Notes under the pieces: generated by a model
Databases searched by the model: none
What the model saw: the letters and a program-made list of their open reading frames with translations, nothing else
Told to the model about the DNA's origin: nothing
Shown: piece by piece, positions 43,946-52,657 of the stretch
Layout of the letters: the number at the start of each line of letters is the position of its first letter
Position numbering within the stretch: the first letter of the stretch is position 1
NCBI RefSeq assembly: GCF_020329485.1
Contig: NZ_JAGKJI010000026.1
Span: 1-64,000, forward strand
Origin: Bradyrhizobium cenepequi
GTDB lineage: Bacteria; Pseudomonadota; Alphaproteobacteria; Rhizobiales; Xanthobacteraceae
DNA length: 64,000 nt
Reading direction: 5' to 3'
Program-made: the position numbers and the translations under genes

Positions 43946-44601
43946 TGGTCACGCTTTATCATTGCGACGCTGCGCGTTCGTTCCGGCCGCTCTGGATGCT
44001 TGAGGAAATGCGGCTTCCCTATGAGCTCAAGATCCTGCCGTTTCCGCCGCGCGTGTTCGCGAAGGACTATCTCGCGCTCAACCCGCTCGGCACGATTCCC
44101 TTCCTGATCGATGGCGAGACGCGGATGACGGAGTCCTCCGGCATCTGCCATTACCTTGGCACCAAGTATGGGCCGACGCCGCTGATCGTCGGACCCGACG
44201 AGCCGGCCTATGGCGAGTTCCTGAACTGGATGTATTTTTCTGACGCCACGCTGACCTTTCCGCAGACGTTGGTGCTTCGCTACGGCCAGCTCGAGCCGGA
44301 GGAGCGGCGGAATCCGCAGGTGGTCGGCGATTACGCCAAATGGTTCTTCGGCCGCCTGCGCGCGGTGGAGGCCGCGACGGGCAACACTGAGACGCTTTGC
44401 GCCGGCCGTTTCACCGCCGCCGATATCGCCGTTGGCTATGCGCTGCGGCTCGCCGACAATATCGGGCTCGCCAAGGATTTCGGTCCCAATGTTGCAGCCT
44501 ATTGGGCAAGGTTGCAGCAGCGCGAGGCATACCAGAGCGCGGTCGTGGCGGAACGCAAGGCCGGCGCAGAGCAAAACGTCGCGCCGCGAGTGCGGCCGTA
44601 G
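43945..44601 (+). CDS. Glutathione S-transferase-family protein
   Basis: 218 residues from the ATG at 43945, overlapping the ACAD stop (TGATG), with AAAAGGAAA upstream. N-terminal thioredoxin-like domain: LYHCDAARSFRPLWMLEEMR, LNPLGTIPFLIDGE and TESSGICHYL. Alpha-helical C-terminal domain contains RFTAADIAVGYALRLADNIG. Catalytic residue may be Ser or Tyr, unlike plant Tau enzymes. In an acyl-CoA cluster it may handle reactive acrylyl-type intermediates, which is a guess. Confidence 0.88.
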   Translation: MVTLYHCDAARSFRPLWMLEEMRLPYELKILPFPPRVFAKDYLALNPLGTIPFLIDGETRMTESSGICHYLGTKYGPTPLIVGPDEPAYGEFLNWMYFSDATLTFPQTLVLRYGQLEPEERRNPQVVGDYAKWFFGRLRAVEAATGNTETLCAGRFTAADIAVGYALRLADNIGLAKDFGPNVAAYWARLQQREAYQSAVVAERKAGAEQNVAPRVRP

Positions 44602-44615
44602 TGCGTCCGCCCCGA

Positions 44616-44702
44616 CCGTCATTGCGAGCGAAGCGAAGCAATCCATGTCTTCACAAGCGGCGAGATGGATTGCTTCGTCGCTTTCGCTCCTCGCAATGAC
44701 GG
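44616..44702. repeat. Inverted repeat, family E
   Basis: CCGTCATTGCGAGCGAAGCG with AAGCAATCCAT is mirrored by ATGGATTGCTT and GCTCCTCGCAATGACGG, giving a long imperfect hairpin over 87 bases. It follows the GST gene and precedes the AraC gene; it may end the acyl-CoA transcript. Confidence 0.7.
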
Positions 44703-44797
44703 TCCTTGGCCGGCGCTATTTGTAACGGTGACTTCAGCCAGATTTCGGCTATGGTTGGCGCCGCAGCGGCCAGGAAGAGTCGCGCGGAGGAACCACC

Positions 44798-45604
44798 ATG
44801 GACGACCAGGCCCGCGAAGTAGGCCATTTGATGCTGATCACGCCGGAGCGCGTGTTTTACGCCGGACTGCTCGGCCGGCCGCGCGAGCGCTGTCCGGGCG
44901 CATTCCATGTCTATGTCGCGATCAAGGGCGGCCTGCACCTTGCGACCAGCGACGGCCGCGAATCCTACGGCGACCTCGTCGTGACCATGCCAAACCTGCG
45001 CCATACGATCGCGAGCGACTATCGCTCGGCGATCTGCGTCGCCATCGAGCCTGAAAGCGTCCGCGTCGGCGCGCTGGAATTGTTCGCAAGGCAGTTGATT
45101 GGGCCGGAGAGCCAGGTCTTCGCCGACCGCATTCGCGCCGCCTATGCTGCATTGGGACGACGGCAATATAGCGACGATCTCTCGAACGCCGAGTTCGACA
45201 TCATGTGCTTCGGACAGGCGCTGCCGCGGCGTGTGCTCGATCCGCGCGTGGTGCGGGCGATCGCGCGCATCGGCAAATTCTCCGGCGAACCAGTGACGGC
45301 GGCGGACTGCGCCGCGGACGCCGCGCTGTCGCCTTCGCGCTTCCTGCATCTGTTCAAGGAGGAGACCGGAATCTCGTTCCGCTCGTTCCGCGCCTGGAAA
45401 CGGGCGCGGCATCTCCTGCATTTTGCCAACCAGGACATCAATCTCGCGCATCTCGCACAGGACATCGGCTATCCCGACTCCACCCATTTCAGCCATTCGA
45501 TCCGCCGCTTCTACGGCCTGAAGCCGCGCGCGATCTTCTCCGGCTCGCGCGATCTTGCGATCTATCGCAGCAGCGGGTCGTTCACGGAGGCTGCGGTCTC
45601 CTAA
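44798..45604 (+). CDS. AraC-family transcriptional regulator
   Basis: 268 residues with GGAGGAAC before the ATG. N-terminal cupin-like sensor part (residues 1-150: FHVYVAIKGGLHLATSDGRE). C-terminal AraC/XylS double helix-turn-helix: AADAALSPSRFLHLFKEETG, and AQDIGYPDSTHFSHSIRRFY followed by GLKPRAI. It sits within the acyl-CoA region and is a likely local regulator. Confidence 0.88.
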   Translation: MDDQAREVGHLMLITPERVFYAGLLGRPRERCPGAFHVYVAIKGGLHLATSDGRESYGDLVVTMPNLRHTIASDYRSAICVAIEPESVRVGALELFARQLIGPESQVFADRIRAAYAALGRRQYSDDLSNAEFDIMCFGQALPRRVLDPRVVRAIARIGKFSGEPVTAADCAADAALSPSRFLHLFKEETGISFRSFRAWKRARHLLHFANQDINLAHLAQDIGYPDSTHFSHSIRRFYGLKPRAIFSGSRDLAIYRSSGSFTEAAVS

Positions 45605-45736
45605 TCGTCATGCCGGTGGGCAAAGCGACTGCATCTGCGGTGGTTCACACAGGCGAAGGCGGAAGCGTGCGCTCGGCGCAAAGCCCGTGGTCCAGGGATA
45701 GGCTTCTTGCGTCAATCCGCTGGGGGCGGTCGGCCG

Positions 45737-46579
45737 TCAGTGCGAAAGCAGCACGGGCAGCGGCGGGTGCGATATCATGCTGAGCGTGGCACCGCCGAGA
45801 ACGAATTGCCTGAAGCGGGAATGGCCGAAGGCGCCCATGACCAGAAGATCGCTGTCATGGCTCGTGAGCGCGGCCTCCAGCGCGTGCGCCACCGTGCGAC
45901 CTGCGGCATCGACAGTGTCGAGGATCACCTCGACACCGTGACGGGCGAGATGCTTCGCAAGCTCCGGACCGGACCGCTTGGTGTCGATGCGCTTCTCGTT
46001 GGTCACCGTCACGATGTGGACGCGCTTGGCCCGCGTGAGGAGCGGCAGCGCATCCGCTACCGCCCGCGCGGCCGGACGGCTGAAATCCCAAGCCACCGTC
46101 GCCGTATCAAGTGCAAATGGCTTGCGGCTTGTTTGCGGCAGCAGCAGGACCGGGCGCCCGGATTCGAAGATAAGGGGCTCGGCATTCCAGGCGCCGAACA
46201 GGGCATTCTCCTGCACCGGGATCATGGTGAGGTCGCGAACGCGCGCATAGTCGACCAATAGCTCGCGTTGCTCGGAGGTCATGCAGCGCTCCAGGATGCA
46301 CTCTTCAAAAACGCCGCGCCTTTCCGCGGCGGCCTGGAACGCTGCGAGCGAGGCCTCCGCCTGAAGGCGCGACTTCTTCTCGTCGCTGGCGGCGACCGCG
46401 GGGACGTCAAACAGCGCCGGGCTCAGGAAGCTGCCGGGCACGGCGACGCGGATCTCGCAGGCGATCGCGGAAATCTTTGCGCCGATCGCGGCAGCGAAAT
46501 CGGTGGCAAGATCGATCGCCGACGGCGGCGTCGTTTCGGGGTAGCTCGCGAGCGCCAAGAGGAGGTCTTTGTAGGCCAT
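45737..46579 (-). CDS. Universal stress protein (two Usp domains)
   Basis: 280 residues from the ATG at 46579 (GGAG ahead). Residues 1-140 begin YKDLLLALASYPETTPPSAI; residues 150-280 contain VAWDFSRPAARAVADALPLL and the nucleotide-loop MGAFGHSRFRQFVLGGATLS. The last block matches the G-x-x-G-(9)-G-S/T ATP-binding motif style. Tandem Usp proteins of this type (UspA/E-like) respond to stress or anaerobiosis. Confidence 0.88.
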   Translation of the reverse strand: MAYKDLLLALASYPETTPPSAIDLATDFAAAIGAKISAIACEIRVAVPGSFLSPALFDVPAVAASDEKKSRLQAEASLAAFQAAAERRGVFEECILERCMTSEQRELLVDYARVRDLTMIPVQENALFGAWNAEPLIFESGRPVLLLPQTSRKPFALDTATVAWDFSRPAARAVADALPLLTRAKRVHIVTVTNEKRIDTKRSGPELAKHLARHGVEVILDTVDAAGRTVAHALEAALTSHDSDLLVMGAFGHSRFRQFVLGGATLSMISHPPLPVLLSH

Positions 46580-46782
46580 GTCATGTCTCCGTGATCTACA
46601 AAACCCTAACGTCGCCAGATCGGGCCGGTTTGATGCAGAGCAAAGCCTCCGATGCGCGCTATTGACGCGCCGGTTGGTTCGTTTGCTGCTGCCGCGCCAA
46701 TAGCCAGTCAACGCAAGAGGGCATTGGCCAAATCCCGCATCATGCAAAAAACCGAGTCATTCAAACACCTTGGACGAAATGC

Positions 46783-47649
46783 ATGAGCGACAAGGCCGTT
46801 ATCACCTGCGCGCTGAACGGCGTGCTGACCGATCCAAAACAGCACAACGTGCCGGTGACGCCGGAACAGATGGCGCGAGAGGCCAAGGCGGCCTTCAACG
46901 CCGGCGCCAGTATCATGCATATCCATCTGCGCCAGCAGGCGCCGGGCAAGGGACATTTGCCGTCCTGGGAAGTCAGCGTCAGCAGGGAGATCCAGCAGGC
47001 GATCCGCGAGGCCTGCCCGGGGGTCGTCATCAATCACACCACGGGCACCTCGGGTCCGAACTATCAGGGCGCGCTCGATTGCGTGCGCGAGACCAGGCCC
47101 GAGATCGCCGCCTGCAATGCCGGCTCGCTCAATTATCTGAAGGTGAAGGCCGACAACACCTGGGCCTGGCCACCGATGCTGTTCGACAATGCGGTCGAGA
47201 AGGTGCGGGACTATCTCGACGTCATGAAGGACGCCGGCACGATTCCCGAATTCGAATGTTTCGACGTCGGCATCGTGCGCTGCGTCGGCATGTATCGGCA
47301 GACCGGCATGTATTCCGGCCCACTCGAATATAATTTCGTGATGGGCGTTGCCTCGGGCATGCCGGCCGATCCGGAATTGCTGCCGATCCTGTTGAAGCTG
47401 AAGGCGCCGGATGCGCATTGGCAGGTCACCGCGATTGGCCGCGCCGAGATCTGGCCGCTGCACCAGCGTGCCGCCGATCTCGGCGGGCACTTGCGCACTG
47501 GGTTGGAAGACACCTTCTATCTCGGCGACGGCACCAAGGTGACCTCCAACGGCCAATTGATCGAGGCGATCGCCGCCTGCGCGCGCCGCGCCGGGCGTGA
47601 GATCGCAAGCCCCGCCGAGGCGCGGCAGATTTTCGGGGTGAAACGCTAG
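46783..47649 (+). CDS. BKACE-family beta-keto acid cleavage enzyme
   Basis: 288 residues with the metal-binding His46/His48 in GASIMHIHLR and the family's VINHTTGTSG and YNFVMGVASGMP segments. BKACE enzymes (Kce family) react a beta-keto acid with acetyl-CoA to yield acetoacetate and a CoA ester, using Zn. The founding member works in lysine degradation. Here it lies between a stress gene and a carboxylase gene, so it may create or consume the CoA ester for that route. Confidence 0.92.
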   Translation: MSDKAVITCALNGVLTDPKQHNVPVTPEQMAREAKAAFNAGASIMHIHLRQQAPGKGHLPSWEVSVSREIQQAIREACPGVVINHTTGTSGPNYQGALDCVRETRPEIAACNAGSLNYLKVKADNTWAWPPMLFDNAVEKVRDYLDVMKDAGTIPEFECFDVGIVRCVGMYRQTGMYSGPLEYNFVMGVASGMPADPELLPILLKLKAPDAHWQVTAIGRAEIWPLHQRAADLGGHLRTGLEDTFYLGDGTKVTSNGQLIEAIAACARRAGREIASPAEARQIFGVKR

Positions 47650-47652
47650 GCC

Positions 47653-47779
47653 CGTCATTCCGGGGCGCGCCCCTTGGCGCGAGCTATGATGTGCAATTGC
47701 ACATCAGAGAATCCATTTCTCCACGATGCCTGCGGCTCGATGGATTCCGGGCTCGTCCTTCGGACGCCCCGGAATGACG
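47653..47779. repeat. Inverted repeat, family D copy 2
   Basis: GTCATTCCGGGGCGCG to CCCCGGAATGAC, with the identical 20-base palindrome TGATGTGCAATTGCACATCA at 47687-47706. The right end is only 15 bases upstream of the carboxylase start, and the GGAG after the repeat edge serves as its ribosome binding site. Confidence 0.75.
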
Positions 47780-47793
47780 GAGTAGGTTGAACT

Positions 47794-49410
47794 ATGGCCA
47801 TCATCGAAAACACCATCTCGCCCTCCAGCGCCGGCTTCCAGGCCAATCGCGACAGCATGCTGGCGCTGATATCCCGGATGCGGGCGCTGGAGGAGCGCAC
47901 CCGCGCGGCGTCCGCTGCCGCGAAGGACCGCTTCCACAAGCGCGGGCAGCTGTTGCCGCGCGAACGGGTGGCGCTGGTGCTCGATCCCGGCTCGCCCTTC
48001 CTCGAACTGTCGACGCTCGCCGGCTACATGTTCGACGTCGCGGATGCGGACAGAAGCGTGCCCGGCGGCGGGCTGATCGCCGGCATCGGCTTCGTCTCCG
48101 GCATCCGGTGCGTGGTCAGCGCCAATGATGCCGGCATCGATGCCGGCGCGCTGCAGCCCTATGGCCTCGACAAGACGCTGCGGGTGCAGGAGCTCGCGCT
48201 GGAGAACAAGCTGCCCTATGTGCAGCTTGTCGAAAGCGCCGGCGCCAATCTCTTGCGCTACCGCGTTGAGGAGTTTGTCCGAGGCGGCAACATCTTTCGC
48301 AATCTGGCACGGCTGTCGGCGGCCGGCCTGCCGGTCGTCACGGTGACGCATGGCTCGTCCACCGCGGGCGGCGCCTATCAGACCGGCCTCTCCGATTACA
48401 TCGTGATGGTGCGTGGCCGCACCCGCGCCTTCCTCGCCGGGCCGCCGCTGCTGAAAGCCGCAACCGGTGAGATCGCGACCGAGGAGGAACTCGGCGGCGC
48501 CGAGATGCACACCTCGATCTCCGGCCTCGGCGATTACCTCGCCGAGGATGACCGAGACGCCATCCGGATTGCGCGCGATATCATGGCGTCGCTCGACTGG
48601 GACCGGCCGAGGCCCGCGAACGCCTCGTTCAGGCCGCCGCGCCATGACGCCGAAGAGCTGCTCGGCATCATGCCGATGGACCACAAGCGCCCCGTCGACA
48701 TGCGCCAGGCGATCGCGCGCTTCATCGACGATTCCGATTTCACCGAGTTCGGCGCCAATTATGGCCCGGCCACGATCTGCGGCCATGCCCGCATCGAAGG
48801 GCAGGCGATCGGCATCATCACCAATAACGGCCCGCTCGATCCCACCGGCGCCAACAAGGCGACCCATTTCATCCAGGCCTGCTGCCAGTCGCGCACGCCG
48901 CTGCTCTATCTCAACAACACCACCGGCTATATGGTGGGCAAGGCCTATGAAGAGGCCGGCATGATCAAGCACGGCTCCAAGATGATCCAGGCGGTGACGT
49001 CGGCGACGGTGCCGCAGATCACCATCTACTGCGGCGCCTCGTTCGGCGCCGGCAATTACGGCATGTGCGGCCGCGGCTTCCATCCGCGCTTCTGCTTCTC
49101 CTGGCCCAATGCCAAGACCGCCGTGATGGGCGGCGAGCAGGCCGCCGAGACCATGGCGATCGTCACCGAAGCTGCCGCCGCGCGGCGCGGCCAGCCGATC
49201 CCGAAGCAGAAGCTGGAGGCAATGAAGGCCGAGATCATCGGCGTGTTCGACGGCCAGATGGACGTGTTCTCCACCAGCGCGCGCGTGCTCGACGACGGTG
49301 TGATCGACCCGCGCGACACCCGCAGCGTGCTCGCCGAGGTGCTTGCGATATGCCGCGAGGCGGAAGCGCGCAGCCCCCAGCGCATGCAGTTCTCGGTGGC
49401 ACGGCCATGA
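47794..49410 (+). CDS. Acyl-CoA carboxylase beta subunit (carboxyltransferase)
   Basis: 538 residues with the crotonase-fold carboxyltransferase halves: RFHKRGQLLPRERVALVLDP, VESAGANLLRYRVEEFVRGG, STAGGAYQTGLSDYIVMVRG, TGEIATEEELGGAEMHTSIS and the C-terminal TGYMVGKAYEEAGMIKHGSK. It resembles methylcrotonyl- and geranyl-CoA carboxylase beta subunits; VESAGANL differs from the VDSGGANL usual in methylcrotonyl enzymes. Specificity unsettled. The alpha subunit gene is 1.2 kb downstream, with bioB in between. Confidence 0.93.
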   Translation: MAIIENTISPSSAGFQANRDSMLALISRMRALEERTRAASAAAKDRFHKRGQLLPRERVALVLDPGSPFLELSTLAGYMFDVADADRSVPGGGLIAGIGFVSGIRCVVSANDAGIDAGALQPYGLDKTLRVQELALENKLPYVQLVESAGANLLRYRVEEFVRGGNIFRNLARLSAAGLPVVTVTHGSSTAGGAYQTGLSDYIVMVRGRTRAFLAGPPLLKAATGEIATEEELGGAEMHTSISGLGDYLAEDDRDAIRIARDIMASLDWDRPRPANASFRPPRHDAEELLGIMPMDHKRPVDMRQAIARFIDDSDFTEFGANYGPATICGHARIEGQAIGIITNNGPLDPTGANKATHFIQACCQSRTPLLYLNNTTGYMVGKAYEEAGMIKHGSKMIQAVTSATVPQITIYCGASFGAGNYGMCGRGFHPRFCFSWPNAKTAVMGGEQAAETMAIVTEAAAARRGQPIPKQKLEAMKAEIIGVFDGQMDVFSTSARVLDDGVIDPRDTRSVLAEVLAICREAEARSPQRMQFSVARP

Positions 49411-49522
49411 GGAGTGATTTGCCGCGCGGCTCCCGTTGTGCTTCACAGCCGGGGTTTGACCCCGTGCGGACGCGGCCCTCGATTGGCGGGCGCGTCCCCA
49501 AGCAGAAGCGAACGAGCCACAG

Positions 49523-50593
49523 ATGAACCTGCACACCCCAATTGCGTTCGAGTCCGTCCCCCACACGCCTTCGCAGCCGCAGCCAGACATCCTGCGGACG
49601 GACTGGACGAGGGAGGAGATCGCCGCCCTATTCGACCTGCCGTTCCTGGACCTGATGTGGCGCGCGCAAGCAACGCATCGCCAGTGGCATGCAGCGGGCG
49701 AGGTGCAGATCTGCACCTTGCTCTCGGTGAAGACCGGCGGCTGTCCGGAGGATTGCGGCTATTGCTCGCAGTCCGTTCACCATGAGACCGGTCTTGGCGC
49801 CGGCAAGCTGATGGATGTCGCTGGTGTCCTCACCGCCGCGGCTGAGGCGAAGGCAAGCGGCGCGCAGCGTTTCTGCATGGGCGCGGCCTGGCGCGAGCCG
49901 AAGGATCGCGACATGGACAAGGTCGTGGCGATGGTCAAGGGCGTGCGCGCGCTCGGGCTCGAGACCTGCATGACGCTCGGCATGCTCACGGCCGATCAGG
50001 CGCGACAGCTCAAGGAAGCTGGGCTCGACTATTACAACCACAACATCGACACCAGCCCCGAGAATTACACCAACGTCATCACCACCCGCACGTTCCAGGA
50101 TCGGCTCGACACGCTGGAGCGGGTGCGCGACGCTGGCATCTCGGTGTGCTGCGGCGGCATCGTGGGCATGGGCGAGAGCCGCGCCGACCGCGTCGGCTTC
50201 ATCCACACGCTGGCGACGCTGCCGCGTCATCCCGAGAGCGTGCCGGTCAATGCGTTGATACCGATCAAGGGCACTTTGCTCGGCGATCTCCTGCAGGATG
50301 TACCGGAACGGCGGATCGACGATCTCGAGTTCGTGCGCACCGTCGCGGTCGCACGCATCACGATGCCGCGCTCGATGGTCCGGCTCTCGGCCGGCCGCGA
50401 GAGCATGTCGCCTTCGACACAGACACTCTGCTTCATGGCAGGCGCCAACTCCATCTTCACCGGCGCCAAGCTGCTCACGACAGGAAACGCCGGCGTGGCG
50501 GCGGACACGGAATTGTTTGCCCAGCTCGGCCTCGTCCCGCTCTCCGGCGAGGAGCCGGCGCGCGCGGCGGCCACGGAGGCGTCGACGGAGTGA
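49523..50593 (+). CDS. bioB: Biotin synthase
   Basis: 356 residues. Radical SAM cluster Cys74, Cys78, Cys81 in GGCPEDCGYCSQS. BioB marks: FCMGAAWREPKDRDMDKVVA, LDYYNHNIDTSPENYTNVIT, and the 2Fe-2S Arg region SAGRESMSPSTQTLCFMAGA. The enzyme inserts sulfur into dethiobiotin. No other biotin synthesis gene (bioA, D, F) lies in the window. It sits between the beta and alpha genes of a biotin-dependent carboxylase, which would tie cofactor supply to carboxylase expression. Confidence 0.97.
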   Translation: MNLHTPIAFESVPHTPSQPQPDILRTDWTREEIAALFDLPFLDLMWRAQATHRQWHAAGEVQICTLLSVKTGGCPEDCGYCSQSVHHETGLGAGKLMDVAGVLTAAAEAKASGAQRFCMGAAWREPKDRDMDKVVAMVKGVRALGLETCMTLGMLTADQARQLKEAGLDYYNHNIDTSPENYTNVITTRTFQDRLDTLERVRDAGISVCCGGIVGMGESRADRVGFIHTLATLPRHPESVPVNALIPIKGTLLGDLLQDVPERRIDDLEFVRTVAVARITMPRSMVRLSAGRESMSPSTQTLCFMAGANSIFTGAKLLTTGNAGVAADTELFAQLGLVPLSGEEPARAAATEASTE

Positions 50594-50613
50594 GGCAAAG
50601 CCTTGAGGGTGGG

Positions 50614-52566
50614 ATGTTCTACAGGATCCTGATTGCCAATCGCGGCGAGATCGCGCTGCGGATCATGCGCACTGCGCGGCGGCTCGGCTACGGCGTGGTC
50701 GCTGTTTATTCCGATGCGGACCGCGACGCCCTTCATGTGCGCGAGGCCGATCACGCGGTGCGCATCGGCGAGGCTCCGCCTTCGCAATCCTACCTCAACA
50801 TCGATGCGATCATCGCCGCCGCCAAGGCGAGCGGCGCCGGCGCCGTGCATCCTGGCTATGGCTTCCTCGCCGAGAACGAGGACTTTGCGAGAAGCTGCCG
50901 CGATGCCGGGCTCGTCTTCATCGGCCCGTCGCCGGAAGCGATCCGCGCGATGGGCAACAAGGCCGGCGCCAAGGAGATCATGCGAAAGGCCGGCGTGCCC
51001 TGCGTGCCCGGCTATCAGGGCGCCGACCAAAGCGATGAAGTCATGCTGGCGGAAGCCAGGAAGATCGGCTTTCCCGTGATGATCAAGGCGGTCGCCGGCG
51101 GCGGCGGGCGCGGCATGCGGCTGGTCCCTGACGCCGCTTCGTTCCCGGAGGCACTGCGCAGCGCACGCTCGGAGGCGCTCGGTGCGTTCGGCGATGCCAC
51201 GGTCATCCTGGAGCGCGCGATCGTCGATCCTCGCCATATCGAGATCCAGGTGTTCGGCGACAGCCACGGCGATGCCATCCATCTCGGCGAGCGCGACTGT
51301 TCGGTGCAGCGCCGGCATCAGAAGCTGATCGAGGAGGCACCCTCGCCGGCGGTGACGCCCGAGTTGCGGGCGCGGATGGGCGCAGTGGCGGTTCAGGCGG
51401 TGAGGGCGCTGGCCTACGAGGGCGCCGGTACGCTGGAATTCCTGCTCGACGGCAACGGCGATTTCTACTTCATGGAGATGAATACGCGCCTGCAGGTCGA
51501 GCATCCCGTCACCGAGGCGATCACCGGGCTCGATCTGGTCGAACTGCAATTGCGCGTCGCCCGCGGCGAGCCGCTCGGCCTAAAGCAGGAGGACATCACA
51601 TTCTCTGGACATGCGATCGAGGTGAGGCTGTGCTCGGAGGATGCGGAGCATGACTTCATGCCGCAATCGGGCAGGATGGCGCGCTGGCAGATGCCGCAAG
51701 GCGTCCGCGTCGAGCATGCGCTGCAATCGGGCTCGGAGATTCCGCCGTTCTACGACTCCATGATCGCCAAGATCATCAGCCATGGCGCGGATCGCCGCGA
51801 GGCGCGCAGCAAGCTGATCGTCGCGCTGGAGCAGGTCGAGGCCTTCGGCGTCACCACCAACCAGGGATTTCTGATCTCCTGCCTCCGCCATCCGGCCTTC
51901 GCCAGGGGCGTGGCAACGACATCGTTCATATCAGCGCATCGGGGCGAGCTGCTGGCGCCGCGCGCGGACGAGCGCGCGGATGCGGCCCTGGTGGCGCTGC
52001 TGCTCTATGTCACCCACCCGCACGCACCGCCGTGGCGACGCGGCCGCTCGCTCGCCGCGACGTTCCCGCTTGCATTGCGCATCGATCTCGGCCGCGGCCT
52101 CCGCGAGGTCGAAATCGTGCGCGAGCGCGACGGCTGCTACCTCGCCGACGTCGAGGGGCATGAACATCGTTTCGAGATCGATGAGCTCGGTTCCGACGCG
52201 ATCCGCTATCGCACCAACGGTCTCATGGAACGGGCAAAATTCCTGCGCGATGGCGACCGTCTCTATATCCTGCATCACGACGTCACGCTCGCGGTCCGCG
52301 ACCTGACGCTGGCGCCGCCCGAAACCGCCGCGGGAGCCAATGGCGACGGCAAGGTCCGCGCCGCCATGAACGGCCGCGTCGTCGCGGTGCTGGTCAAGCC
52401 GGGCGAACAGGTCGCCGCCGGCCAGCCCGTGATGACGCTGGAAGCGATGAAGATGGAGCACGTGCACACGGCGGGAGTCGCCGGCACGGTGTCCGCGATC
52501 GACGTCGCCGAAGGCGAGCAGGTGACGACGGGTCGGATCGTGGTGGAGATCGAGGCGGCGGCCTAA
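50614..52566 (+). CDS. Acyl-CoA carboxylase alpha subunit (biotin carboxylase plus biotin carrier)
   Basis: 650 residues from the ATG at 50614, 20 bases after the bioB stop; GAGGGTGGG just upstream. Biotin carboxylase start FYRILIANRGEIALRIMRTA, ATP-grasp loop AVAGGGGRGMRLV, active-site LEFLLDGNGDFYFMEMNTRLQVEHPVTE split over the chain, and the C-terminal biotinyl domain with Lys613 in EAMKMEHV. Partner of the beta subunit at 47794. Together they carboxylate an unsaturated acyl-CoA (methylcrotonyl-, geranyl- or related). Confidence 0.95.
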   Translation: MFYRILIANRGEIALRIMRTARRLGYGVVAVYSDADRDALHVREADHAVRIGEAPPSQSYLNIDAIIAAAKASGAGAVHPGYGFLAENEDFARSCRDAGLVFIGPSPEAIRAMGNKAGAKEIMRKAGVPCVPGYQGADQSDEVMLAEARKIGFPVMIKAVAGGGGRGMRLVPDAASFPEALRSARSEALGAFGDATVILERAIVDPRHIEIQVFGDSHGDAIHLGERDCSVQRRHQKLIEEAPSPAVTPELRARMGAVAVQAVRALAYEGAGTLEFLLDGNGDFYFMEMNTRLQVEHPVTEAITGLDLVELQLRVARGEPLGLKQEDITFSGHAIEVRLCSEDAEHDFMPQSGRMARWQMPQGVRVEHALQSGSEIPPFYDSMIAKIISHGADRREARSKLIVALEQVEAFGVTTNQGFLISCLRHPAFARGVATTSFISAHRGELLAPRADERADAALVALLLYVTHPHAPPWRRGRSLAATFPLALRIDLGRGLREVEIVRERDGCYLADVEGHEHRFEIDELGSDAIRYRTNGLMERAKFLRDGDRLYILHHDVTLAVRDLTLAPPETAAGANGDGKVRAAMNGRVVAVLVKPGEQVAAGQPVMTLEAMKMEHVHTAGVAGTVSAIDVAEGEQVTTGRIVVEIEAAA

Positions 52567-52576
52567 GCGGAAAGGC

Positions 52577-52657
52577 GTAGGATGGGCAAAGCGAAGCGTG
52601 CCCACCATCCGCGGGCAGTGCAAGAAAGGTGGGCGCGCCTCGCTTTGCCCACCCTAC
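52577..52657. repeat. Inverted repeat, family F
   Basis: GTAGGATGGGCAAAGCGAAG with GCGTGCCCACC mirrored by GGTGGGC and CTCGCTTTGCCCACCCTAC over 81 bases. It lies between the convergent carboxylase alpha and ABC ATPase genes. CTA at 52654-52656 is the stop codon of the leftward ATPase gene. Confidence 0.7.

Noticed and set aside
47704..49716. 670-codon frame antisense to the carboxylase beta gene and bioB start
   Set aside because: Shadow of two well-supported genes; composition is Ala/Arg/Gly rich with no recognisable domain.
50227..51549. 440-codon frame antisense to bioB and carboxylase alpha
   Set aside because: Covers parts of two unrelated conserved genes on the other strand; no domain or ribosome binding site.
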